Notes under the pieces: model-generated | Databases searched by the model: none | What the model was told of the DNA's origin: nothing | The model's input: the letters and a program-made list of their open reading frames with translations, nothing else | Assembly (NCBI GenBank): GCA_016219875.1 | Contig: JACRJZ010000138.1 | Location: 93,069-157,068, forward strand | Direction of reading: 5' to 3' | Origin: Verrucomicrobiota bacterium | Lineage (GTDB): Bacteria; Verrucomicrobiota; Verrucomicrobiia; Limisphaerales; JACRJZ01 | DNA: 64,000 nucleotides | Position numbers and translations under genes: made by a program | Shown: in pieces, positions 55,101-62,210 of the stretch | How positions within the stretch are numbered: position 1 is the stretch's first letter | Layout of the letters: every line of letters starts with the position of its first letter

Positions 55101-56140
55101 ACGGCCGTGACGTTGGACGGCGCAGTCTGCGGCTTGGCCGACACCTCGGTCGAATTCGGGCTTTCTCCGGCGGCATTGGCGGCCGAAACCACATAGTAAT
55201 ACGTGGTATCGTTGACCACGGCAGTGTCAGTGAAGGCAAGCGACAGGTTTGTGGCGATGGTTTCGTAAGGCCCGCCGGCGGAGAGGGACCGCTTGACCCA
55301 GTACTCGGTTGCCCCCGCGGAAGCCGCCCACGTCAGCCGGACCTGTCCATCGTAAGCGGAGGCGGTCAAGTTAGTCGGCGTGGGCGGCGGCACCGCCGGC
55401 ACGATCACAACCCCGTACATGTTTCGACCCGCGTTGTCGGCCTGAAAAGTCGAGAAGGTGCCAGCGGGCACGATTTTGTGATACACGGAAGCGAACTGCT
55501 GGATGCTCCTCCCTGGCCCCACCTCAACTGGAGACTCATCAAATGCCACTTCGTCCGGGACCGTCGCGCTGTAAAGCCGGTTGTATCCGTTGGTCACCGG
55601 CAGCCAGCCGTTGACAGCCAGCCAGAACATGTTCGTGGCGGAGAAGGTGGGCGGATTGGCGCCGTTGTTGTCCCCCATCCGGTTTTCCACCAGGATGTAC
55701 ACGTGGGCGGCCGAGGCGATCGAGATGTCCAGTCTGTAACCGACGTTCGTGCTGTTGTCACGGTTGTCGTTGCCGATCATGATGTACTCCGCACCGACCA
55801 GATAGGAGAGGATGGGCTGCACTTGGCCAATGTTCGGGCCAATGTTGTTGGTCACCCCATTCCACTGGTGGGTGCGATCGACAAAACACGGCGCGTCTTC
55901 ACCGAAAAGCGGCACGGTGAATGGGCTTTGGTATTCCCCCGCGACCCCGTTGACGAAAGTGACGCCGGTCCACTTTGGTGTGATCGTGTCCGTGGCTTCG
56001 TTATCGCCACCGGTTTCGACGACATTGGTGATAATGGGGATTCCGTGTGCCAGTGTTGAGCACAGCGCCAAGGCCGCCGCTGACAACAAGAGGTTTCGTA
56101 CAAGAGGGAGGTTCTTCTCGTTCAGTCTTTTCATACGCAT
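52166..56140 (-). CDS. Large secreted multi-domain FN3/Ig protein
   Basis: 1324 residues from ATG 56140 (ATG 56134 also possible). A signal peptide (LVRNLLLSAAALALCSTLAHG) is present. An unnamed N-terminal domain (about 30-250) is followed by three fibronectin type III domains (about 255-510; VRLTWAASAGATEYWVKRS, VLVSWTGLPNAASYTVSRS, LRVGWTSTN). Next comes a malectin-like or carbohydrate-binding region (about 515-675), an Ig-like domain (about 680-765), a SbsA/Big-type domain (about 770-870), a concanavalin-like DUF1349-type domain (about 890-1070), two more Ig domains and the short C-terminal module (LDAKDTIDALTW ... FYRISVR). This looks like a carbohydrate- or matrix-binding surface protein; no catalytic site is seen. 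Confidence 0.88.
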   Translation of the reverse strand: MRMKRLNEKNLPLVRNLLLSAAALALCSTLAHGIPIITNVVETGGDNEATDTITPKWTGVTFVNGVAGEYQSPFTVPLFGEDAPCFVDRTHQWNGVTNNIGPNIGQVQPILSYLVGAEYIMIGNDNRDNSTNVGYRLDISIASAAHVYILVENRMGDNNGANPPTFSATNMFWLAVNGWLPVTNGYNRLYSATVPDEVAFDESPVEVGPGRSIQQFASVYHKIVPAGTFSTFQADNAGRNMYGVVIVPAVPPPTPTNLTASAYDGQVRLTWAASAGATEYWVKRSLSAGGPYETIATNLSLAFTDTAVVNDTTYYYVVSAANAAGESPNSTEVSAKPQTAPSNVTAVGGTNQVLVSWTGLPNAASYTVSRSATAGGPYTQVGSGITTTEFLNTDAPSGLRLYYVVQAELTGGGQSGVSFEALAITAPSAPSLNVSVYATTVLRVGWTSTNLVVSQFLLEQSLDGTTFTSLATVPASEGGYTNSGLALGTTYFYRAQAQNTTGFSDYSVVASNTTPAVGWNINFANATNGQPANNPAPTPPGYVQDIGDVFGDRGNGFTYGWTNLAGTSITPDGRWRQRAFSPDLRYDTFTHLMKADVANPSLSAVWNIAVPNGFYLVHIVAGDADNVNSVYQFNIEGVVTPALTPTSTAIWQEFTTTCIVGDENLTLNSGPLANNNKIAFVDIYPAVAVPLAIGTQPEGVTVEENRPASFSVAVTNGSTPMFFQWYCNDLPVDGATGSTLSFALPKLNQAGNYYVVITNYAGAVTSSIVPLVVNPDQEAPQIVSVGSLNGTEVNVVFDEVVDPLNAADPSNYSFNGDTVGVVGIPVLRPDGKTVVLRPDVRLTGEFTMDARNIQDIASGTPNLGDSWAASTVLMPPALNQDVGTNLGDPLLADPKYPGSVFVPSSTNLIEVLAGGSDLWNTNDGGHLLYQARTGNFDVKTRVESLLRTDMWSKAGLMARVALAANSQDLLVLVTPPATDNGGANVFQTVTRAATNTASTTLATATVLPYPVWLRLQRVGNTFASYYGSNGVDWVGLNTNTPSPAYPATVNVGLAVTAHNNSSSNTFTRAVFSGFEFLAAPVITEDPFGLAVALGGTATFSVTASGVAEAGALSYQWRFNGVPLAGQTGATLEITNAGPANFGNYDVLVSNLGGTVPSAIAALALSAVAPTITAPPTNATTIVGGTAVFGVTANGTEPLSYQWRFQGGNLANETNLSLTLSNVTIANAGNYDVVVSNVGGSVTSAPPAVLRVLVPPGAGQYNVSGGNFNFTLQSVNGLDYTLDAKDTIDALTWTPVDTQPGNGSVLTLSDPGPLPPVRFYRISVR

Positions 56141-56447
56141 ATCTGGGTATTGCGCCGCCGTTATCTCCGAATCCGAGCGTTCAAGCAAGTCCAAAACCGA
56201 ACCCGGAACCGGCCTGGGCGCATCTTGACACTCCCACCCGCCGACACGCGGCTGTCCCAGCTACAGCCGCGCTCGGAACCCGCCGGCTCAAGCCCCTTCA
56301 CGAGTCGCTCGGTCGCTCGTGGCCGCTGCGGCTGGGACCGCCGCGCGCCGGACCGAACTTGAGGCAGACCGCGCCGACAAAGAACTTCCCAACCCGCCCG
56401 TCGTTGTTACAGTCCTCGCGCCCGAACGAACCTGTTCCGACCGCACC
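56141..56447. other. Divergent intergenic region with a palindrome
   Basis: This 307-bp gap separates the Ig protein (minus) from the response regulator (plus). It contains the palindrome at 56247-56340 and a TTGACA at 56226 with no convincing -10. Nothing else is seen. Confidence 0.6.
56247..56340. repeat. Imperfect palindromic element
   Basis: A 9-bp stem (CGCGGCTGT/ACAGCCGCG) is followed by an inverted copy of GTCCCAGC at the far end (GCTGGGAC, about 56332-56339). The arms match only partly, so it is a degenerate member of the short palindrome class. Confidence 0.55.
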
Positions 56448-57536
56448 GTGAGCCACCGCCGAGTCTTGTTTGTCGATGACAACCCGGAGTTCCTCGCCAG
56501 CATCCGCGAGCTGATGCTGGCGCTGAGCGAGGGCACCTGGGACGTGCTCACCGCCGAAGGCGCCGGCGCGGCCCTCGGCCTGCTCCAGCAACAGCCCATT
56601 GATCTCATCGTGGTTGATGTCGAGATGCCGGTCGTGGACGGCGTGCAGTTTCTTCAGCTTCTCCAGCGCAAGTACCCGGCCATCCCACGCACGGCGCTCA
56701 CCGGCGGGGCCACGGAGGCGCGCCGGGCCGCCGTGTTGAGCGCCGGAGCGGAGTTCTGCCTGGAGAAGCCGCGGGCACCGGGTCAGTCCAAGCAGCTTTA
56801 CGCGGCGCTCAACGAACTGGCACACCCGCCCACCGAGGACGGCTTCCGCGGCGTGCTCCGGCGCGTGGGCCTCGCCGACGTGGTGCAGATGGAGTGCCTG
56901 GCGGCGAACTCCAGCGTGCTGGAAATCACCGCGCCCTCCGCCCGCGGCGAGATTGTCATCAAGGGCGGCGCCGTCCTTCACGCTTGGTCCGGGCCGCTGC
57001 GCGGCGAGGAGGCCTTTTACCAGTTGCTGGCGTTGCGCGGCGGGCAATTCGCCTTGCGGCCGTTCGTCGCGCCCGCGGAGCGGACCATCGACGGCTCGTG
57101 GGAATTCCTGCTCATGGAAGCGGCGCGCCAGCAGGACGAAGCCCGGCACGGCGGCGCGCCACCCGAAGAGGAGCCTCCGCCGCCGCCCAAAACGGAAGAG
57201 CCGCACGCGCCGATGGAAGCGCCGAGCCTGACCTCGTATCTGCCGCGCGAAACCAAGACGCCCGCGGCGGAGGCGCTGCCCCCGGCCACCCGCATTGACG
57301 AAGTCCTGCTCTGCTCGCAGCAGGGCGACGTGCTCTACGAGTGGCAATGCCCGCAGTCCAACGCGCGCATCAACCTGCTGGAATTCATTTCCCAGAAAGC
57401 CTGGCAACTGGCGGGCAGCCTGCCCATCGGCCGCTTGGAACGCCTGGAAGTCCAAGGCCCCGCCTGGCGCGTCGTCACGCAGCTTCAGGACGACCGCAGC
57501 CTCTTCGTCCGCTCCAGCCAGCCGCCCGCCGCATGA
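56448..57536 (+). CDS. Response regulator with REC, PATAN and roadblock-like domains
   Basis: 362 residues from a GTG start at 56448; the frame reaches further back, but the REC domain starts immediately (VSHRRVLFVDDN). The receiver is intact: Asp10, Asp11, phospho-acceptor Asp57 (IVVDVEMP), Thr85 and Lys107. Residues about 140-215 match a PATAN/DUF4388 domain (LRRVGLADVVQMECLAANS). A Pro/Glu-rich linker follows and the C-terminal part (about 290-360) resembles roadblock/LC7 domains (LLCSQQGDVLYEWQ). Such proteins relay signals to small GTPases or to pilus and gliding systems. No GTPase gene lies in the window. The next gene overlaps it by 4 bp. Confidence 0.85.
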   Translation: MSHRRVLFVDDNPEFLASIRELMLALSEGTWDVLTAEGAGAALGLLQQQPIDLIVVDVEMPVVDGVQFLQLLQRKYPAIPRTALTGGATEARRAAVLSAGAEFCLEKPRAPGQSKQLYAALNELAHPPTEDGFRGVLRRVGLADVVQMECLAANSSVLEITAPSARGEIVIKGGAVLHAWSGPLRGEEAFYQLLALRGGQFALRPFVAPAERTIDGSWEFLLMEAARQQDEARHGGAPPEEEPPPPPKTEEPHAPMEAPSLTSYLPRETKTPAAEALPPATRIDEVLLCSQQGDVLYEWQCPQSNARINLLEFISQKAWQLAGSLPIGRLERLEVQGPAWRVVTQLQDDRSLFVRSSQPPAA

Positions 57537-57883
57537 ACGATCCGCTCCACCAATGGCTCGCGGAGCGCGCCCAAACGCCGGGCGTGCAAGCCTGCGGCCT
57601 CCGTTACCCGGACCACACCACCGTCACGCACAGCACCGCGCCGAACTTCCCGCCCGATGCGCTGGAAAACGCCTGGCGCTGCGTGGCGGACACGTTTCAA
57701 GTGCTCAAGCACCATCGGCTGCCGGCGGTGCATCTGCGCTGGGTCTTCGAGCACGCGCTGCTCTATTGCCTGACGCGGCCCGACGGCGTCTGTCTGACGG
57801 TCTTCACCAGCCGCAAAGCACAGGAGGTGGACGCCGCCGCGTTGCAGGCCATGTTCACGGAGTTTCAGGACGCTGGACGATGA
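57533..57883 (+). CDS. Small protein coupled to the response regulator, roadblock-like
   Basis: 116 residues. The ATG overlaps the stop of the preceding gene (ATGA), so it is translated with it. The sequence (HLRWVFEHALLYCLTRPDGVCLTVFTSRKAQEVDAAALQAMFTEFQD) has the alternating strand-helix pattern of roadblock/LC7 proteins, such as MglB, but the match is weak and I would not name it on that basis. Its stop codon is the first three bases of a 7-bp repeat array. Confidence 0.7.
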   Translation: MNDPLHQWLAERAQTPGVQACGLRYPDHTTVTHSTAPNFPPDALENAWRCVADTFQVLKHHRLPAVHLRWVFEHALLYCLTRPDGVCLTVFTSRKAQEVDAAALQAMFTEFQDAGR

Positions 57884-57915
57884 ACTTTGAACCTTGAACT
57901 TTGAACTTTGAACTT
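57881..57915. repeat. Heptamer tandem repeat (TGAACTT)n
   Basis: Five 7-bp units (TGAACTT, TGAACCT, then three TGAACTT) lie between the small roadblock-like gene and ffh. The first unit supplies the TGA stop of the upstream gene. In this family the repeat contains TGA once per unit, so it closes a reading frame wherever it is read in phase. Confidence 0.88.
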
Positions 57916-57942
57916 TGACCTCCGCTGCTAGCTTCCGGCCCC

Positions 57943-59283
57943 ATGTTTGACTCGCTTAGCAGCAAACTCCAGAAGGTCTTCCGCGACCTCCGCGGCCTCG
58001 GCAAGATTTCCGAGAGCAACGTCAGCGACTCGCTCCGCGAGGTCCGCCTGGCGCTGCTCGACGCCGACGTAAACTTCAAGGTGGCGCGCGACTTCATCGA
58101 GCAGGTCAGACAGAAGGCCCTGGGCCAGGAAGTCATTGCCAGCATCCAGCCCGGCCAGCAAGTCGTCAAAGTCATCCACGACGAACTGGTCGCCCTGCTC
58201 GGCTCCGAGAACGCCGGCCTCCAGATTTCCGGCAACCCCGCCAGCATCCTGATGGTGGGATTGCACGGCTCCGGCAAGACCACCTCCAGCGGCAAGCTCG
58301 CCCGGCTCCTGCAAAAGCAGGCGCGCCTGCCCTTGCTCGTCGCCGCCGACGTGTACCGTCCGGCGGCCATGGAGCAGATCGCCACCCTCGGCCAGCAACT
58401 CGACATCCCCACGTTCGTGAAGCAGGGCGAGAAGGACGTGCTCCGCATCGCGCGAGAAGCCCTCGCTCACGCCGAGCAGACGGGCCGCAACACCCTCATC
58501 TTCGACACCGCGGGCCGCCTCCAGATCGACGAGCCGCTCGTGCAGGAACTCGTCCGCCTGCGCGACTGCGTGAAGCCGCAGGAAATTCTGCTCGTCCTCG
58601 ACGCCGCCACCGGCCAGGAAGCCGTCAACGTGGCGACGCATTTCGATCAGGCGCTCGGCATCACCGGCAGTATCCTGACCAAGCTCGACGGCGACGCCCG
58701 CGGCGGCGCGGCGCTCAGCTTGCGAAGCGTCACCGGCAAACCGATCAAGTTCGTCGGCGTGGGCGAGAAGCTGGAGGACTTCGAGCCGTTCCATCCCGAA
58801 CGCATGGCCTCGCGCATCCTCGGCATGGGGGACGTGGTCAGCTTGGTCGAGCGCGCCGCCGAAGCGGTCGATGTCGAGGACGCGCTGAAGCTGGAAGAGA
58901 AGATGCGCCGCGGCCAGTTCACGCTGGAAGACTTCCTCGACCAGTTGCAGCAGATGAAGAAACTCGGCTCGCTGGAAAGCTTGGTCGGCATGTTGCCCGG
59001 CGGCGGGCAGGTCAAGCCGGAGGAAATCTCGAAGCAGGAAAAGGAGTTCCGCCGCATGGAGGGCATGATTTGCGCGATGACGCCGCAAGAACGGCGCAAC
59101 CCGGCCCTCCTGAACGCCAAGCGCCGCCTGCGCATCGCCAACGGCAGCGGCGTCAGGGTGTCCGAGGTGAACACCATGATGAACAAGTTCGCCCAGATGC
59201 AGCAGGCCATGAAGAAGATGGGTAAGTTCCAGAAGATGATGGCCCGCATGGGCGGCGGCATGCCGCAAGGATTCCGGCGATGA
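57943..59283 (+). CDS. ffh: Signal recognition particle protein Ffh
   Basis: 446 residues, the usual length. The N domain (about 1-85: MFDSLSSKLQKVFRDLRGLGKISESNV) is followed by the GTPase domain with G1 HGSGKTTSSGKLA, DTAGRL, TKLDGDARGGA, and GxGEKLEDFEPF. The Met-rich M domain (about 325-440) has GMLPGGGQ, RRMEGMICAMTPQERRNPALLN and a Met-rich end (NKFAQMQQAMKKMGKFQKMMARMGGGMPQGF). It binds 4.5S RNA and signal sequences to target proteins to the membrane, in keeping with the many exported proteins here. The gene downstream begins within its stop codon. Confidence 0.97.
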   Translation: MFDSLSSKLQKVFRDLRGLGKISESNVSDSLREVRLALLDADVNFKVARDFIEQVRQKALGQEVIASIQPGQQVVKVIHDELVALLGSENAGLQISGNPASILMVGLHGSGKTTSSGKLARLLQKQARLPLLVAADVYRPAAMEQIATLGQQLDIPTFVKQGEKDVLRIAREALAHAEQTGRNTLIFDTAGRLQIDEPLVQELVRLRDCVKPQEILLVLDAATGQEAVNVATHFDQALGITGSILTKLDGDARGGAALSLRSVTGKPIKFVGVGEKLEDFEPFHPERMASRILGMGDVVSLVERAAEAVDVEDALKLEEKMRRGQFTLEDFLDQLQQMKKLGSLESLVGMLPGGGQVKPEEISKQEKEFRRMEGMICAMTPQERRNPALLNAKRRLRIANGSGVRVSEVNTMMNKFAQMQQAMKKMGKFQKMMARMGGGMPQGFRR

Positions 59284-59630
59284 AAGCCCGGCGGCAAAAG
59301 AGCGTGTCTGAAGAAGCGTCGGGACGGCGTCGCGTTGCGTTTGGAGTCCCGCCTTTAGGCGGTTCTGAAGCGCGGCCGCCTGAAGGCGGGACTCCAAACG
59401 CAGATTGTCAGACACGCTCTAATTCGGCGCGCCGCTCCGCGTGGCAGCGGGCCATCGACGCCGGCATCGACATGTCGGTCGTCGCCGCCAACCTGAAGTT
59501 GGATCCCTGGACGAGGATTCTGAACCACAGCCGCGCGCTGGCGATGGCCACGGCGCTGCGGCAAGCCATGAAGGAGCGGGGGAAGTGGGTAGCACAGGCG
59601 ACCCGCCCGACGGAACGGAGTGGGCCGTAA
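59280..59630 (+). CDS. Small hypothetical protein with a palindromic element in its N-terminus
   Basis: 116 residues; its ATG overlaps the ffh stop (ATGA). Residues about 8-47 are encoded by the inverted repeat at 59299-59420 (FGVPPLGG and PPEGGTPN). The remaining part (SAWQRAIDAGIDMSVVAANLKLDPWTRILNHSRALAMATALRQAMKERG) is soluble, helical and looks like a conserved small protein. The element may have displaced or extended the original N-terminus. Function unknown. Confidence 0.6.
   Translation: MKARRQKSVSEEASGRRRVAFGVPPLGGSEARPPEGGTPNADCQTRSNSARRSAWQRAIDAGIDMSVVAANLKLDPWTRILNHSRALAMATALRQAMKERGKWVAQATRPTERSGP
59299..59420. repeat. Palindromic element with 13-bp perfect terminal repeats
   Basis: The ends AGAGCGTGTCTGA (59299-59311) and TCAGACACGCTCT (59408-59420) are perfect inverted copies. 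Inside are two further arms (GCGTTTGGAGTCCCGCC and GGCGGGACTCCAAACGC). At 122 bp it is a typical non-autonomous element, with no transposase nearby. Confidence 0.92.
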
Positions 59631-59739
59631 GATAAGTCAGACGTTCCTTGTCCCACGACGCCGCCTCCCCATTCCGCTCCGCGGGTCGTCCGTGCCACCC
59701 ACGCACAGCAGATTCTCGCCGTCTCGCCGAACAAATTCG

Positions 59740-62193
59740 TCACGGTTGGCGCACGATCTCGAACGGGATGGCGGGCAAAGCGCCCAGCGGCGCGCGGCGG
59801 CGGTTCGGCTGGGCCTTGGCTTTTCCGGCGTCCGGCGCGTTGCCCGCGAAAGCATAGACGATCAGGTTTCCCGTCAGGCCGGGCTTGGCTTTGGTGGCGT
59901 CGCTCTGCAACACGATCTCTGTGCCCCGCCCCATCGGCGCGACGTCTTTGATGGTGATTCCTTCCGGCGGCTCGCTCAGTTCCAGGTGGAGCTTGCCCAG
60001 GAAATTGTTCGCCGGCATTCCGACCCCGATCCGCGCTGTGCCGCCGGCAGGAATCTTGAGCGGAGTCGCGCCGAGAATCCTCACCGCGCTCCGGCCCGTC
60101 CAACGTCCGATCACGGCCACTTCCAGTTCCTTCGCGGGAACGAGATGCCGGTAGGCGAAGGCTTGCATCATGTCTTCAGCCGGCACGGCCGGGTGGACGA
60201 TGGCGCCGCCTTGGCTGCTGGCGCGCCCTTCCAGAACGAGGCTGGCCGGTTCGGCCTGGGTCGTCGCCGGGGCCGTGAGCGTGAGGCGCACTTGGTCCTG
60301 ATTCGCCGGCACGCGCGCGCCGCTGAGCGTGAAGCCGTCCGGCGCGTCCTTCAAAACGAGCGCGATCTCATTCGAGAAGCCGTCTTTCCGCAGCGCATAA
60401 ACGGTGAGCGGAACGCTCGTGCCGCCGCGCACGCTGAGGCTGGAAGGCACGACCCGCAGTTCGAAGTCCGGTCGCGGCGCGCTCAGGCGCAGGCGATAGG
60501 CATACTCAGCGCCGCCTTTGCGCTGGGTGTCGCCCACGTGCAAGTAGTAGGTGCCGTCGGCGGGCAGCGTGGCGTTGAGCAGGGAATCGGCGTGGTGCGT
60601 GTTCAGGCCGGAGCCTTTGTCCTCGTGGTCGTCGTTGAGCGCGAGTTGCTGGCCGGTGGCATCGGTGAGCTTGAGCACGGAGTCCAACGGCGAACCCAGC
60701 CGGCGTGCGTGAACTTCGGCCACGATCGCGTCGCCGGCACGGCCCTCGAAGCGGAACACGTCCCAGTCGCCGGATAGCTCGATGCGTCCGTTGATCAACA
60801 CCGGGAGCGAGAGCTTCTGCGCGCTGCCTTGGGCATTGTTGGGTTCCTTCTCCAGACACTCCGGCAGCGTGTCCACGGCGAACGGCACGAGGTTGGAGAC
60901 GCGCTCGTCTTTGCGCACGGAGAGTAGTTGCAGTCCCGGCTCGGTGGTTTTGCTTTCCGGCGTCAGAGTGGTCACGGGCAAGTTCCAACCTTTCAATTCC
61001 ACCGGTGTCTCCGCGCCGGCTTTGCCGCCCAGCGGAAAGATGCTGGTCACGAACGGCAGTTCGCCCACCGTCACGCGATAGACGAAGTCCTGGCGTCCGC
61101 GGTAGATCGAATCCTTGATCTCGATGACGTAATCGCCGTCGGCGGGAATTTCGTAGAACAGCACTGGGTCCGGGTTGAAGCGGTAGTCGTCGTCGTAGGC
61201 CAGTTCGCGGCCCTTGGCGTCGAAGAGCGCGAGCGTGGCTTGGAACCAGCCGGGGACGGCGTCGGGCAGATACGGGATCAGCGTCCGTGCGCTGGCCGCC
61301 ACGACGAGCCGCTGGCCCTTGCGCGCGGCGAAGCGGAAGCGGTCCACGGAGCCGGGCATGATCTGGCCGTTCACGGTGGCCGGCAACGAGACGCGCATCT
61401 CGGAATTGGTCGGGGCGCTCCGCACTTGCCGGCCGAACCTCTCTCGGAAGCGATCCGCGTCCGGGTTGGCGGCCTTGGCAACGGGCTTGGAAAACTCGGG
61501 CCACTGACCCACGCAGAACCGGAGCGGATTCGACAAACCGCTGGGCGTGCCCAACCGGAGGTCCCGGTCACCCGGCTCGGCGTCCGGCGCCAGCGTGACC
61601 TTGATGGTGGCGGTTTCGGCGATGGCGGGAACGGCGTTGCGGTTGGGCGGATTCTTGAGAATCTTCTCCCGGATGTCGGCGACCATCTTCTCATCGGCCG
61701 CCGTCCAGAGGTTGGTGGAAGGCCGTGCGCCGCGCTTCCGGGTGTTCTTGAAGGCCGCCGCCCGCTTGTCCTGCAACTCCTTCAGTTTGTCGCGAAGCAT
61801 GTTGAACTGGCCCTGGGACATCGGTTTGTTGAAGTCCACGACCACGCCCCGCACGCCGCGGCCGGAGACAAACACGTTGGTGACGCTGTCCAAGTACTGC
61901 CCGCCGACAGCGATCTGGAACGTCGTCCCCTGGCGTCCGCCCGCGGGATAGACGTAGCCAATGCGCGGAGTGAAAGGCTGTGCGAGCGCGGCAGCGGCGA
62001 TCCCGAGGAGCACCGCCAGCACCGAGATGGCCGGCCTTGGAAGTGATGTGAGAATTCCGGAGCGGCGTCTCGGCAAAGCGCCGCTCTGCAAGGCAAAAGG
62101 CGTAAGGCAAAAGGCAGAAAAGATGGCGGCGCTCTGCCGAGACGCCGCTCCGGTCGCGAGGTTCTGCAATCGGCTCCGGGGAAAGGGATTCAT
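59740..62193 (-). CDS. Secreted PPC-domain protein, partner of the DUF1501 gene
   Basis: 817 residues from ATG 62193, 17 bp after the DUF1501 stop; the frame continues upstream but only overlaps that gene. The hydrophobic core of the signal peptide (ISVLAVLLGIAAAALAQ) lies near residue 60 because about 35 N-terminal residues (SRQSAAIFSAFCLTPFALQSGALPRRRSG) come from the palindrome at 62057-62153. An IPT-like domain follows (YVYPAGGRQGTTFQIAVGG), and then two pre-peptidase C-terminal (PPC)-like domains (DRFRFAARKGQRLVVAA; WDVFRFEGRAGDAIVAEV). This type of protein often lies beside DUF1501 and DUF1549/1553 genes in Verrucomicrobia and Planctomycetes. Role unknown. Confidence 0.85.
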   Translation of the reverse strand: MNPFPRSRLQNLATGAASRQSAAIFSAFCLTPFALQSGALPRRRSGILTSLPRPAISVLAVLLGIAAAALAQPFTPRIGYVYPAGGRQGTTFQIAVGGQYLDSVTNVFVSGRGVRGVVVDFNKPMSQGQFNMLRDKLKELQDKRAAAFKNTRKRGARPSTNLWTAADEKMVADIREKILKNPPNRNAVPAIAETATIKVTLAPDAEPGDRDLRLGTPSGLSNPLRFCVGQWPEFSKPVAKAANPDADRFRERFGRQVRSAPTNSEMRVSLPATVNGQIMPGSVDRFRFAARKGQRLVVAASARTLIPYLPDAVPGWFQATLALFDAKGRELAYDDDYRFNPDPVLFYEIPADGDYVIEIKDSIYRGRQDFVYRVTVGELPFVTSIFPLGGKAGAETPVELKGWNLPVTTLTPESKTTEPGLQLLSVRKDERVSNLVPFAVDTLPECLEKEPNNAQGSAQKLSLPVLINGRIELSGDWDVFRFEGRAGDAIVAEVHARRLGSPLDSVLKLTDATGQQLALNDDHEDKGSGLNTHHADSLLNATLPADGTYYLHVGDTQRKGGAEYAYRLRLSAPRPDFELRVVPSSLSVRGGTSVPLTVYALRKDGFSNEIALVLKDAPDGFTLSGARVPANQDQVRLTLTAPATTQAEPASLVLEGRASSQGGAIVHPAVPAEDMMQAFAYRHLVPAKELEVAVIGRWTGRSAVRILGATPLKIPAGGTARIGVGMPANNFLGKLHLELSEPPEGITIKDVAPMGRGTEIVLQSDATKAKPGLTGNLIVYAFAGNAPDAGKAKAQPNRRRAPLGALPAIPFEIVRQP
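62057..62153. repeat. Palindromic element with embedded heptamer repeats in a signal peptide
   Basis: The 19-bp arms CCGGAGCGGCGTCTCGGCA (62057-62075) and TGCCGAGACGCCGCTCCGG (62135-62153) are perfect inverted copies. Inside, 62090-62117 is a run of four 7-bp units (AAGGCAA, AAGGCGT, AAGGCAA, AAGGCAG). The whole element is read in frame in the N-terminal region of the PPC-domain protein. This is the only place where the two repeat classes are nested. Confidence 0.92.
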
Positions 62194-62210
62194 AGAACGC
62201 GCCGGCCTGC

